DNA of 64,000 nucleotides from Saprospiraceae bacterium. GTDB lineage: Bacteria > Bacteroidota > Bacteroidia > Chitinophagales > Saprospiraceae. The translations under genes and the position numbers were made by a program. Below are positions 35,316-47,000 of the stretch, in pieces. The stretch spans positions 1 to 64,000 of the forward strand of contig JANQPA010000106.1 of the NCBI GenBank assembly GCA_028285545.1. The letters are read 5' to 3'. The first letter of the stretch is position 1, and every line of letters starts with the position of its first letter. Below the pieces are notes generated by a model, which worked only from the letters and a program-made list of their open reading frames with translations, did not search any database and was not told the DNA's origin.

Positions 35316-38066
35316 ATGTTGAATATTGATAATAAATCAGTTGAAAACGTCTTGTTAAATTACATTGAGTTTAATGAAGGCAGGCGAACTGAGGTGTATT
35401 TGGACAGTGAGGGAATAAAAACCATCGGTGTAGGGTTTAATTTGGAAAGAGATATTTCTAGAGAAAGAATTGAAGAAGTTGGGGCAAATTATGATGATAT
35501 TCTTAGTGGAAATAGTTCTCTGACAAATAACCAAATTACTGAGCTTCTCCGTTTGGATCTAGAAGATTCTATTCCTGCAGCGCGCAGGCAGGTGGCTAAC
35601 TTTAATAATATTACCGTAGAACGACAAATTGTCATAGTTGATATGGTATTTAATCTAGGAGAAACAGGGTATTCTAGGTTTGTGAATACGAGAGCTGCAA
35701 TAGAAAATGAAAATTGGGGCTTAGCTGCAAAGGAAATGAGGAATTCCAAATGGGCAACACAGGTAGGGTCAAGGGCCACTCGCAATATTGAAGCAATGCG
35801 TACCAGTCGCCTTCCTGATCAATGGCAAAAAAGATTAGATGAATTAAGACATAAAGAAAATGGTTCATTCAATGATCTTTTTTCTATCGAAAAATTTCTC
35901 AGGAATTTAAAAGTTTTCTTCAATCGCCTATTTGTCCCATATAAAAAAGGAATTGCCCCTAATGGGATTATTTCAATTACTAGTTTTGGCATAGAATTAA
36001 CTACCGATAATTTTTCAAAGAGCCTATCAATCACCTTTGATCCAAATAGTCAGGATAGTTTCTTGCAAGCCTATTTTACTGGAACTATAGAATTTCAAGC
36101 GGTAAACTCATCAATTCTTTTAAGAAATGGAGATTTACTTGGAGAAGTGGTTCGGAAAGCTAATTTCCCTTCCTGGTTACCACTTCCCCGTCTAGCCATT
36201 TACGAAAACATTGATCAAGCAGAATCTCGACAAATTTTACTCGACTATATAAAAAGTGATTCTACCCTAATTGAAAGAATAAAGAAAGATATTAACGTTT
36301 CTGTAGTTAATATAGAGACTGCGGAGGACATTATAGAATTATTTTTTAGTGGGACAACTTCAATTAGGATTCCTATTGAAACAGGCACTGTTTTTGCCAG
36401 GGCTGGATTTAATCAAAATAATAATCGGCAATTAAATTTTTATTTAAAAGAAAAATCCGACGAAAACCTTGATCTGTTTCTGGATCCAGCTTTTTATTTT
36501 TCTGCATTTTCAGAATACTTTGAGGATTTGGAAGGACGCGAGGAGGTAGAACAATTAAAACGAATATTTGCCGGTGTGAAATCTAATGGGGTGGTTAGGT
36601 TTATTAATAAATCAAGTGCAGCTAATCCAGCGACAGGCCCTTTTACAGACCCTTCTAAACCAGCTTCTAGTATAAAAACTGCCATAAATGTGGCCAATGA
36701 CTATGATACCTTAATGATTTTAGATACTTCCACTTATAAGGAAGGAGTAATTAGCCTTGATAAAGGTGTCCATATCACACATTTTTCAGAAGAAAGCGCC
36801 ATTGGGGACCAAAACCCTGCTTTCCCTACCATTTCTGGTGATAATAAAAGCCGTGTGTTTATCTTGAAAAACCAGTCAGGTATTGCAGGATTAAGTCGGT
36901 TGAAAATTAAGGAAGGGCTTCTAAAAGAAAAAAATGGTGTCAATGGAGGAGGAGGAATTTTGATTGAAAAAGCAGATAAGGTATTTATTGGCAACTGTAT
37001 AATTGAAGGGAATAAAAATGAAATACCTGGTAATGAAATTGATGATGATGGTTTTGGAGGGGGAATGCATGTTTACTATAGTTCACCACTTTTATTTGAG
37101 AATTTGATTCAAGAAAATACCAGTAGTGGCCGAGGTGGAGGTATCGGTGTTTTTGGATACGGCTGGCCATCCATTATTCAGAACATAATTCAAAACAATG
37201 AGTCGAAAGGGGATGGTATAGATGGAGGTGGAGTAGCCGTTCAAATTAGTCATCCTTCCGATCTTTTCACACTTGGAGGATTGGGAGCTATTGTTAATTT
37301 GAAGTTAGCCTGGGATGAAAATGAATTAAGTCAGGCTGGTATTAAGGAGTTAAAACTTATAAGGTGTGATATAAAGAATAATGAAACCGAGGATGATGGT
37401 GGAGGGCTTTATGCTTCCGTCAATTCAAAAGTTTATTTTGAAGACTGTTTGATTGAGGCCAATAAGGCACAAAACAATGGTGGTGGAATTCGAGCTTCAA
37501 TGTCATCAAGTATTCGATTAGTAGGTGGGGAGGTTAAAGGGAATACTTCCAATTATAAAAAAAATAAAAATACCAGAATGGGAGGAGGAGGAATAGCCTC
37601 TAGAAATGCCAACCTATTGATAAGTGGTACAAGTATTACCGAAAATACTGCTGAAGGATGGGCAGGTGGTGGTATTCAATTATTGACCTTGGACTCAACT
37701 GATTTGTTAATACCCTATGGAAGAATCATAAAAGAAGTGTTCGAGCAGCAAAAAACAGTTTTTAAGCTTGAAGGAACAGACTATAAAATTACTCATAACG
37801 AATGCACATTTATTGCAGGACAATCCTCAGATCATCGTAAGGGCGGTGGAATTTATGTATTAAGAAGGCCATTTATGCCTATTGAGATAGAATTCGTAGA
37901 TATAACCTTAGTAAAAGAAAATATTTTTGCTACTTCGCCCGCACCTGGCACCCCAGATTCCTTGAACTTTCATCTTGAGGATATATCTTCTGGTAGACCC
38001 AGTATTATTGATGATGCCAATATAAGTACTCTGACTACCAACAATAAATTTAGCGAAACCTTCTAA
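35316..38066 (+). CDS. GH24 (T4-lysozyme-like) domain plus right-handed beta-helix, no signal peptide
   Basis: 916 residues. Residues 1-170 are a T4-lysozyme-type muramidase: Glu21 in EFNEGRR, Asp30 in YLDSEG and Thr36 in KTIGVG keep the 9- and 6-residue spacing of the Glu-Asp-Thr triad, and later MVFNLGETGYSRF and KW fit the fold. Residues about 175-420 are of unknown fold. From about 425 to 895 a right-handed beta-helix is seen: KSSAANPATGPFTDPSKPASS, TYKEGVI, then rungs with GGGG.. and N..IIE.N. It starts without a signal peptide, which is odd for a wall-degrading enzyme and suggests a non-Sec export route or an assembly that is carried across. It opens a three-gene operon; 12 nt to the next gene. 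Confidence 0.82.
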   Translation: MLNIDNKSVENVLLNYIEFNEGRRTEVYLDSEGIKTIGVGFNLERDISRERIEEVGANYDDILSGNSSLTNNQITELLRLDLEDSIPAARRQVANFNNITVERQIVIVDMVFNLGETGYSRFVNTRAAIENENWGLAAKEMRNSKWATQVGSRATRNIEAMRTSRLPDQWQKRLDELRHKENGSFNDLFSIEKFLRNLKVFFNRLFVPYKKGIAPNGIISITSFGIELTTDNFSKSLSITFDPNSQDSFLQAYFTGTIEFQAVNSSILLRNGDLLGEVVRKANFPSWLPLPRLAIYENIDQAESRQILLDYIKSDSTLIERIKKDINVSVVNIETAEDIIELFFSGTTSIRIPIETGTVFARAGFNQNNNRQLNFYLKEKSDENLDLFLDPAFYFSAFSEYFEDLEGREEVEQLKRIFAGVKSNGVVRFINKSSAANPATGPFTDPSKPASSIKTAINVANDYDTLMILDTSTYKEGVISLDKGVHITHFSEESAIGDQNPAFPTISGDNKSRVFILKNQSGIAGLSRLKIKEGLLKEKNGVNGGGGILIEKADKVFIGNCIIEGNKNEIPGNEIDDDGFGGGMHVYYSSPLLFENLIQENTSSGRGGGIGVFGYGWPSIIQNIIQNNESKGDGIDGGGVAVQISHPSDLFTLGGLGAIVNLKLAWDENELSQAGIKELKLIRCDIKNNETEDDGGGLYASVNSKVYFEDCLIEANKAQNNGGGIRASMSSSIRLVGGEVKGNTSNYKKNKNTRMGGGGIASRNANLLISGTSITENTAEGWAGGGIQLLTLDSTDLLIPYGRIIKEVFEQQKTVFKLEGTDYKITHNECTFIAGQSSDHRKGGGIYVLRRPFMPIEIEFVDITLVKENIFATSPAPGTPDSLNFHLEDISSGRPSIIDDANISTLTTNNKFSETF

Positions 38067-38078
38067 CCTCCAGTATAT

Positions 38079-41000
38079 ATGTCAAACAAGACTTTCCTTC
38101 CCATAAATTATTTATTTCCTTGGCCAGAAAATGCCTTCCCTTTACTTGGTCATACTCTCGAAGATCTCTACCAAAATGTAGGTGTGAACCCTGATTTTCA
38201 AGAAGAAGAACTTTCAAACGGTACTAATGAAATTTCGGTCGAGATAGCAATTAGTAAAGCATTTCAATTTGGATACGGCTTTTTACCTGGCCTGGAATTA
38301 ATTATTGGTAAAGACGATGAATTGCTGACCTTTAATGCTAAATTGTCATTAAAAAAGGATGTTGATATCCATTTGGATAATTTTGACATTAGACTTCGCT
38401 TTCCCAAAGAGTGGGTAGTTCCAGTAACTTTGGAAAATGGCCAATTTGTTGAAATTAAAGATGAAAACGGAGATGTAGTACCGTATGAAATAAGCTTAGA
38501 AAATATATCGGTAGAAATTGGGGAAAATGGATTTAATATTACTTCTGATGGTTTGAGTAACTTTGATTTTCCATTATTTAAAATAGGTGAATTTGATTTT
38601 TTCGGTGAAGTAAAAGATGCAAGCTTTAATTTTGATGGGATTGGCCAAAAACCTGATGGAGTCAATGAATTTTGGAAAGGAATCTTTTTCAAGAAAGTTA
38701 AGTTGTTTATTCCCACTCTTATTGAAAAACCTCTTGAACTAACTGATTTTGGTATTGGGACTGGTGGTTTTTCCGGCTTAGCCTCTGCTAACTTCCCAAT
38801 CTCATTTTCGTCGGATAAAACTCCTAAGTTTTCTGGCCCATTATCTACAAAGTTATTAGGATTGGAAGGTGCTATTTCAAAAATTGATGTAAAATTTGAA
38901 AACAGCATACCTAGAGGTATTGAAATAGCCAGTCAGCTGTATATCCCTTATTTTGATGAACCTTTAGGTTTGTTAATCGGATGGACGGAGAATGATTTTA
39001 ACTTCAAAATTTCCGGATTTGATACCTTTTACATTGACGATAAATGCATCGCCTTCAAATGGACAGCTAATGACCTGGGGGCCCTGGCCAGTCGTTTCGT
39101 TCCAGGCATCCTAGACAATCTAAAAGGTAAAGATATTGATAGCACTTTCCGATTGCTCAGAGGCGATTCCAATCAGATCCAGGAAGTCCGACTGGATGTG
39201 GATTTAAACAACCAATCTGGTGGGCAAACATTTGATTTTGATATTCCTGGACTCAAATTTGAGGTTCCCAAGCAATTGCAACTCAGCCTGGTATTACAAA
39301 ACGAATCTTCTAATGGCATTTTGCCTCATAATGCCTTCTTGATTGCCCGCCTGCAAAAAGATCAGGAAATCAAAATTACCAGTGATTTTGCCTGGACACG
39401 AGAGGAAGATCGAGAAATCCAAAATGATGCCAGTGATGAGGCACCCGCCGATCCTTTAATGGCTTTTACCTTAACTGCAAAGAATGAAGTTGATTTATCC
39501 CTGATAAAAATGGATCTCAAAGATCCTGGCTTGCCAACTTTTCTTAGGCAAACACAAAAACTTCCTGAACTGACTTTTCCTGCCACTCCTGATGGCGATG
39601 TGAGCGAAACACTTTGTAAAGAAATTATTATCAGTGACAATAGTATTTCGGGCAATGACTTTGGTGCTGATTTTGACTTGGATCTTGAAAAACTGGAGTT
39701 GCCATTTTTACGAAATAATCCAAGTGAAGCTGACAGTGGAAGCGATGTTGGCAATGGTGGTATTCCTGATATCAGCCAATTTTTGAGGGTTTCAAAACCA
39801 GATGAGGGAGTTCAGATTTCCTTGGATGAAGCTCAAATAAAATGTCCTTTGGATTTAGTTTTAAACATTGGGCCATTTGAATTTAGTTCAGGAATCACCT
39901 TAGGTTTTAACTGGGAAAAATTTGCATTCGAGGTGGACCACAATGGAGGAATAGATTTATACCTTGACATGGAGGAAGTTCCCAAAGAAGAATTATTTGG
40001 TCTTGATTGGACTTTCCGAGGTAAAAAAGTAGTAATCAACGAAGGCCAAAGTAATCAGCAGACTAAATATCATTTTTTTACTCTGGTAACTAAAAATTAT
40101 CATTATCAGGTGACTCAGGCAAATGGGGCTGTTATTGAATTGGCTTTTACAAAAGCGAGTAAGGAGCCCATTGTTTTTGCTGTATCAGACTTTGTACTTT
40201 CCTCCAAAGGCATCAATTTAACGGCTGAAGTGACCAATCGGCCTGCCAGACTTAATGGTATTGATACCAAATTCACTTTTAGCGGCACCCGCTTCCAGAT
40301 TATAGAAAATAAAATTAAAGATTTTACACTTTCTGGCTCAGGTCCCCTGCCCCCCGATCTGGTTGGAGAAGCCATGGCTGATGTTTCTTTACAATTCGCA
40401 CAACGTGACGGGGCATTAACCCTCATAGCGGGAGGGGCTCAACTAAGAGGTAATAAACTTCTGGATGCTAAAAATACCCGCTTTCAATTCAAAATTGACG
40501 CCATTGGATTAAAGTTTGTAAATGATGGAAAATTCCATCTGTTTTTTACACTCACCGGTTCTGCAGCCTTTGTGCCCATAACCTCTGATGATCAGGATTG
40601 GGCTTTAGCTCCTTTGTCCAAAATAAAAATAGATTTTATTGAATGTCCATTAACGGGTGATGCCAGTGTTCTTTTTAAGCATATAAAATTTGAGGTGGAA
40701 TTGCCTAAAAAGGTTTCTTTCAACTTCCTGGGCTGCTTTGAAATGGAATTGAGAGGGATTGGCTTTATTCCCCAGGCAGATCCTTTTAATGGAGATGCTT
40801 CAATGTTGCTTAACGGACAGGTATTGTTTGCAAAGGGTGGCTTTGATACAAAAAGTGCCAAAGTCGATTTCCATGGATTGTATATAGGTATTCCAAGTAA
40901 AGGGGAGTTTGTACCTCGAATTCACCTCCAACGCCTGGCAGTAGACATTAAATTTGGAGATGCCTTTAGTTTACACGGAGTAGTCTCTTACCTTGACGAT

Positions 41001-44000
41001 ACAGAAATTAATGGCTTCATGGGAGAAGGAAGCGTTGACATAAAAGGTTTGCCAACATTGGCGGCTACTTTCTCCTTTGTACGGGTGCGAAGAGATGAAA
41101 ATTCTGCTTGGCTGAGGGCCTGGTTCTTATATCTGGAGGTACGTAAAATTAGTCTCCAGATTCCAGTAATTAACCTATACCTTAGAGAGGTAGGACTGGG
41201 TTTTGGATATCGATATACCATTACAAGTATTAAGGCAGCTGATAACACCAATGATGTAGGAGAACTATTAAAGAATTTAAGAAAGCTGTCCAGAACACAA
41301 GGGAATTTGTCACAACTGGACAGTTGGGCTGTCGATTTGGAAGATCCAGGACAGGACCCCCGGTGGACCATTGTATTCAGGGCCATGATTTCCCAAACAT
41401 CGGCTTCTTCCCCGCTGCGATATAATGATAGTAAAGAGAAAAACCTGCCTTGTACCTTCTTGTTTGATGCTGTAATAGCCTTTAGGAGTGACCTTACCTT
41501 TTTTATGGCTGTGAGGGTTTGGTTAAATACCAATTATAATGATTTTATTACGGATAGTCGCTTTAAAAGCCGTCCGCTATTAAGCGGATTTGTCCTCCTT
41601 TCTGTTCGTCAAAAAAGATTTTTAGCCAGCATTGCTTCTAATCCAGATGGCCTAATAGGAGATCACCCTCCATTCCCAAGTTTTATCAAAGAAGCTATTT
41701 CAAACAGCCAGTTTTCTATTACCCTATTGATTGAACCTGGTCTGTTTCATTATGAAATGGGCTGGCCCAATATGCTGAGATATAAGCAAAAGGTCAGCAA
41801 ATTATTAGAAGTGGAAATCAGGGCGGGTTTTATTTTCCGGGTTTCCAAACGCGAAATGGTCATTGGACAAAGTTTAGTAGCCAGGGGCCGCCTTAAGCTA
41901 GAGCAATCCCTGGATCTTGGTATTGTTGGAGTAAGGGTCTTTGCAATTGCCAATGTAGCCTATGGAGCCAGATTTATTGGAGTCATAGGATTTGCTGACC
42001 CTAAAAATGATACCGCATTTTATGCAGCTATCGGATTGGAGATCCGGGTCCGGTTTGCAGTTAATTTCTGGATTAAAATCAAACTTGGATTTGTAAAAAT
42101 AAAGATCAGCATAAGCTTTAGCCTGAATATTGGATTTACAGCCAGCCTGGAGGTAGGAATTACGGCCAGCGATCTGGTGGGGCTCAGAGGAAGAGCTACC
42201 ATTTCTGTAGGTGCTTTAGGCAAAAGCATTCGCCTAGGAATTAAAGTAGGAATTAATGAAGGAGCGGTTAATGATGCCATTGCTAAAACAGAGCGATTCC
42301 TGAAAATTGGCCTGGAAGCTACCGATGTTGAACCCGTTCCTGGTACTGAAGCGGCAAACAGAATGTTGCCTTCTTTTAAAGCGCTGACAACAGATTTATC
42401 CAATACTCTACCCATTCAGGCTCCACCTTATAATATTTTTGTGGTAAGGGAAAAAATAGGTGGATTCTATTACTTTGTTCTCTTGCCAAAAGGAGAAAAT
42501 GGCGATATAGAAGAAACCGGATTTTTACCTGTACCTCCAGATATGGATACAGACCCTAATGCGCCAGAATTTAGAGACTTTACTTTAAAAATACCTGAGC
42601 TAGCTTCAAATTCTTTCCATATTGAACAATTTGTTCCAGACTATGAATATAAGGAACCTAATGGCTTTCCAGAAGATGAAGGAAATTACATGTCAGCCGG
42701 CGGTTTCGCACAAATTAGCCCTGAAATTAATTCAGGGGTATTGACAGATACTCTCAGTTGGCGAGCACATTGGGATAAACAAATTCTTGAGAAAGAATCC
42801 GTTGAAAATGTTGAACCAGCTGATGACCTTGAGCAGCAAGATGCACAGGCAGAACTCGATCATTTTGTCAAACTAAGAGGATTCCTTGAAAACGCCTTTT
42901 TGAAAGTTACAGGAAATGAAGGGGATGAAAACACCTTATTCGACCCCAAACCTTTATTCTCTAAGAAGCAAAAAGTAGAAGATGAACGGGTTTATAATCC
43001 TTCTGACAATGCCTTTGAGGCAGCTGTTAAAGGAGCAGTGGAGCAGTTTCGTGGTTCTCCATATTTCAAAAGAGACCCTAATGTGGAATATGACAGAATA
43101 CTGGGAGATGCCTTTGACGATAATACATCCATTTATGGTACTCCGACAATAGACGAAAATGGAACACCTAATCCAGTTAAATTGGAGAATGAACAAGTAG
43201 ATCAACTAAGAGGCTTGATCATTCACGATTTGGTAAGTGACCTGAAAAAATATGCTTCTTTAATAGAAAACAATGAAGAAGGGGAAGATGTCTTTGATTT
43301 TACCCATAGATCCATTGCTTTTCAAATGGGATTGGTCTTTAGGATAAAAGTTGATGATGGAGAAGAATTACCAGATTGGTTGGCCGAAACCAGTAGCGGA
43401 TTGACCATCAAACAAAGAGAAGGGCAAACGGAGAATAAGCCCAATAGTGAAGAAAAGACAGTGGATACCTTTAATATCAAAATGACGGATTACCAGGTTA
43501 ACCCGCCTCAATTTCAACGGATTCGACAGTATACAGATGCTAATACCATTGCCATTACCTGGGACCTGATGTGGGATAATATTCCAGATGAAAAATGCTC
43601 TAATTGCCAGGCTGACCCGGAACATCATCTTCAACACTATCAGGTGAAACGCCGAACGATTGATAATAGCGAACCTGAACTTGTGTATACCGTTAAAAAT
43701 GCAGAAGTTCTTTCCCTGGATGGTGACGTCTTGCAGGCTCTTCAACCCAGATTTAAAATTGTAGATCATTTTAATTTTGAATCTTTGGAAGCTCAGGCTA
43801 ATTTACCGGAAGAGGGTAGGACCTATCTATATACCATTACCCCTGTTGATTTTAATGAACATATGGGAAGATCTCTAACCGTGGTTGCTACCCGCTTCCC
43901 TAACATTCCGCCGCAGGTTCCGGTAGAAAGTGAACTGGTCGTTAACTATCAATTGCCAGTCTCTGAGTATATTGATCCGGTCCAGTCATTGTCTACTAAT

Positions 44001-47000
44001 AAGATTGATCAGGAAAACAATAAAATAAAAATCATTCGTCCTTCAAAAATAGAATTGAATTGGAATGAACCCATTGCATTTAAAGAGGGACCTAATGTGC
44101 CTGTTGAAACTTATCGACTCATTTTCCGCAGAGATGATGTCTTGCCACTTGGCAATTACGGCCTGGATGCTGCTACACAAGGCCCTAGAAATAAGAAACT
44201 GCCTACTAGTAATGCACGTCCTTTACCTACAGATGTCAAAATAAATATCGATTCTCAAAATATTGATAAAAGCCCTGAAGGGGCCAATAATAATAGAGCA
44301 AGGAAGGCCATCATACCATTAGAAACTTTACAGGAAGCTGGTATTCTTCCTCCGGATGATAATCCGGAATGGAGACCTGAGGCCTGGAAGATCTTTATTC
44401 AGACAGAATCTCTTAATAAGGTGCCTTCGGCACTAGTGCCCGTATCTCTAATTTTAAGTTTTGAACCTGGATCAGAAGATAATACTTCAGGAATTGAAGA
44501 AAGGCGCCCCGAATTACTGGAATTTTTGCCTCGGCCACTGTTTTTCGAATTATTACCCCCTGAAGATTCAAAGGCACGTCATGGTATGGCTCATTTTCCA
44601 ATGTTGAAAGCAATGGATACAGAATTGAGCCCTGAAGTTTTACGAGGTCAATATATTTTTAAGCTTGAAGAAGATAGTTCTTCTCTGGATGCTATCCTAC
44701 ATCGTGTTCATCCGGCTGGCATTAGAGCCATCCGCTTTAGATGGAATCAAGGTCCTAGTAGTAAGCCAAATTATCCTTTAAATCTCAATGCAGGTTATGA
44801 AATATTACAATTAGATACAGATGCCTATTCTACAGATACTTTCGAAAATAAAGAAGAATTAGCAAGAGCAGTGAGTAACATCCAGGAAGTGAGAATGGTT
44901 CCAGCCGATGATTTGCTGCTTATCCCTGGTGACACATTAAACACCATCCAGTGGGAGGCCTGGTACCCTAGTACTATGCAACGCCTGAGAACAGATGCTG
45001 GACAGTCTGATAAAGTGGAAGGCTCTGAAACTCCTTTTGGCCCTTGGTATTCCTGGAGGGATTCCATGTTGATTTGGCCAAAATGGCCGGACTTGGAAAA
45101 TGCTCTGGTCCAGCAACCTGATACCTATTATCACCCACTACTAGAAGGAATAGCAGATTATTTAGAAGCACTTGAAGAAGGCGGTACTGGCCAACTATAT
45201 ACGGTAGATAAGCAGATTCCACCCCCCATTCAGCCAATTGATGAAAAACAATTTTTGATATCCACTGCCACTGAGGCCGATCCTTATGGATGGGGTGTAT
45301 TACAACGCTTTGGCCTCACTACAACCTTATCAGTCCGCTTGGCTGAGACTGGTGAACTTATTGAAGGAAAAAATTTGATGGATCTCATTAAAGAGGCATT
45401 AAACCAAATCCTTCAACTAAAAGACAATCCTGGCAACCTTGACCATTTACAGGATCGAATGGATCTTTCCAAACTAAAAGAGCTTGATTTAGATGCCTTA
45501 TTACCTCATCTGCATATTGAACATTTATTTCAACAAGGTAAAAGTGTACAGTTTGAAGAGCTTAATCCTGCGGATGATAGTTTATTGGGAATTGTTCAAA
45601 TAAGTTTGAGACCTATAATTAAACAGAGGTATCAATATACCAGAGTAGCTATTTCCGGAGCATCAAATCAGGCAGTCAAGTTTACCTTGGAAGGGAGTTT
45701 GAGGTGTACCATGATTAATCAAGCGGACACAGCTGCTGGTGAAACACAATTGGAACCGAATGAAGATAAACTGATTAAAGGGAATATCAATTTACCTGTA
45801 AATGGCAAAACGAGTTTGCTTTACCGATGTAAAAGCTCAGATCGATCCTCTAAAGTAGATCTGTCCTTATTGGTGGTCCTCTTAAGTGAATACGCTGATG
45901 AAGAGTTGGAAAAAATAAGAGAGCAGCTTCCAATAATTGCTACCCATGAAAAAACTTCAATCGAATTGATGGAAGTTGATGGGAAAAATAGTCTGGTCAT
46001 TCAGATAGAAGATATATTTGCTGAAGGCGAAAAAATATTAGATTTATCAGAATTATTAGCCTATCTGAAGGGAAAAGATAAAGACCTTGCCGCTTTCAAA
46101 GTCATAAGTACAGGTATATTACAGCCTACTGACGAACGCTCCACTTATTTTTCTGTACCCGATCTAACCTCAGATTTTCTAGGTACTGGCTTAGAAGGTA
46201 AACAGTGGCAATTATTTAAACGTTATGCGGAATCCTCTAACAGTCTTAATGAAGAAGAACCACAAATTTCCATTCCAGATGATCAAGAGGATCTGACGGC
46301 TTATCTACCGAACTTTTTAATATGGTCTCATCGATTTTTTGATCATACCAGTTTTATAGAAACAAATAAATTGCTGGCTAGTGTAGATCCAGCCACAGGC
46401 CCATGGCTGGTTACTGCTTATCCAAGAGCTAGTACGCCTGCTTTTGCCAGCCCTGATTCAGGAGGCCGTATTAAGTATGATCACTTAATTGAAGATCAAT
46501 ATGCCCATAACTACCGGTTTTATATTCGACCTAATGGCAGATATGATTTATTATGGGAAAGTTTAAGGCAATCCCCTGCTTTTAATCCCAAGCCCGAAGG
46601 AGCCGCTATCCAAACCTTTAATTTAGCCAAGGCAACTCCGGCGGAAGACAAGGTAAACGAAGAAGGAAATGAAGATGAAAATATTGGAGGCCTGGATGTG
46701 GTCTTAGATCGCATCAAAGCAGTCAGTACTCCTGTAATTTTAAATTCAGGTCGCTTGGATGAGGAATCTACACCGGCTAAACCTGCCGAGCCAGGGCAAT
46801 ATTGGGAGGTGATCATTGCACAGCACCCGGAGCAAGCTCTGATGGAACGCAATACTACCCTGTATCGACAATTGTCATTCCGACAAGTTGCTTTTAGTCT
46901 GCTGAGAAGAATTAATTCTCAATTATTGGCTTATCCAGGTTTTTTTGAGGTTTATTTTTCGGAAAATCTAAGTGCCGAGCTAAAAGAATTGAGTTTAGAC

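Noticed and set aside
35316-38066. Possible T4 gp5-like spike (lysozyme then beta-helix)
   Set aside because: The helix here looks like a single-chain, pectate-lyase-like right-handed helix, there is no N-terminal OB domain, and no sheath, tube or baseplate genes are nearby.
38264-38908. Long open antisense frame (214 codons), and others such as 47522-48142
   Set aside because: They lie entirely inside the 4144-aa gene on the opposite strand, have low-complexity Ser/Lys-rich translations and no start signals.
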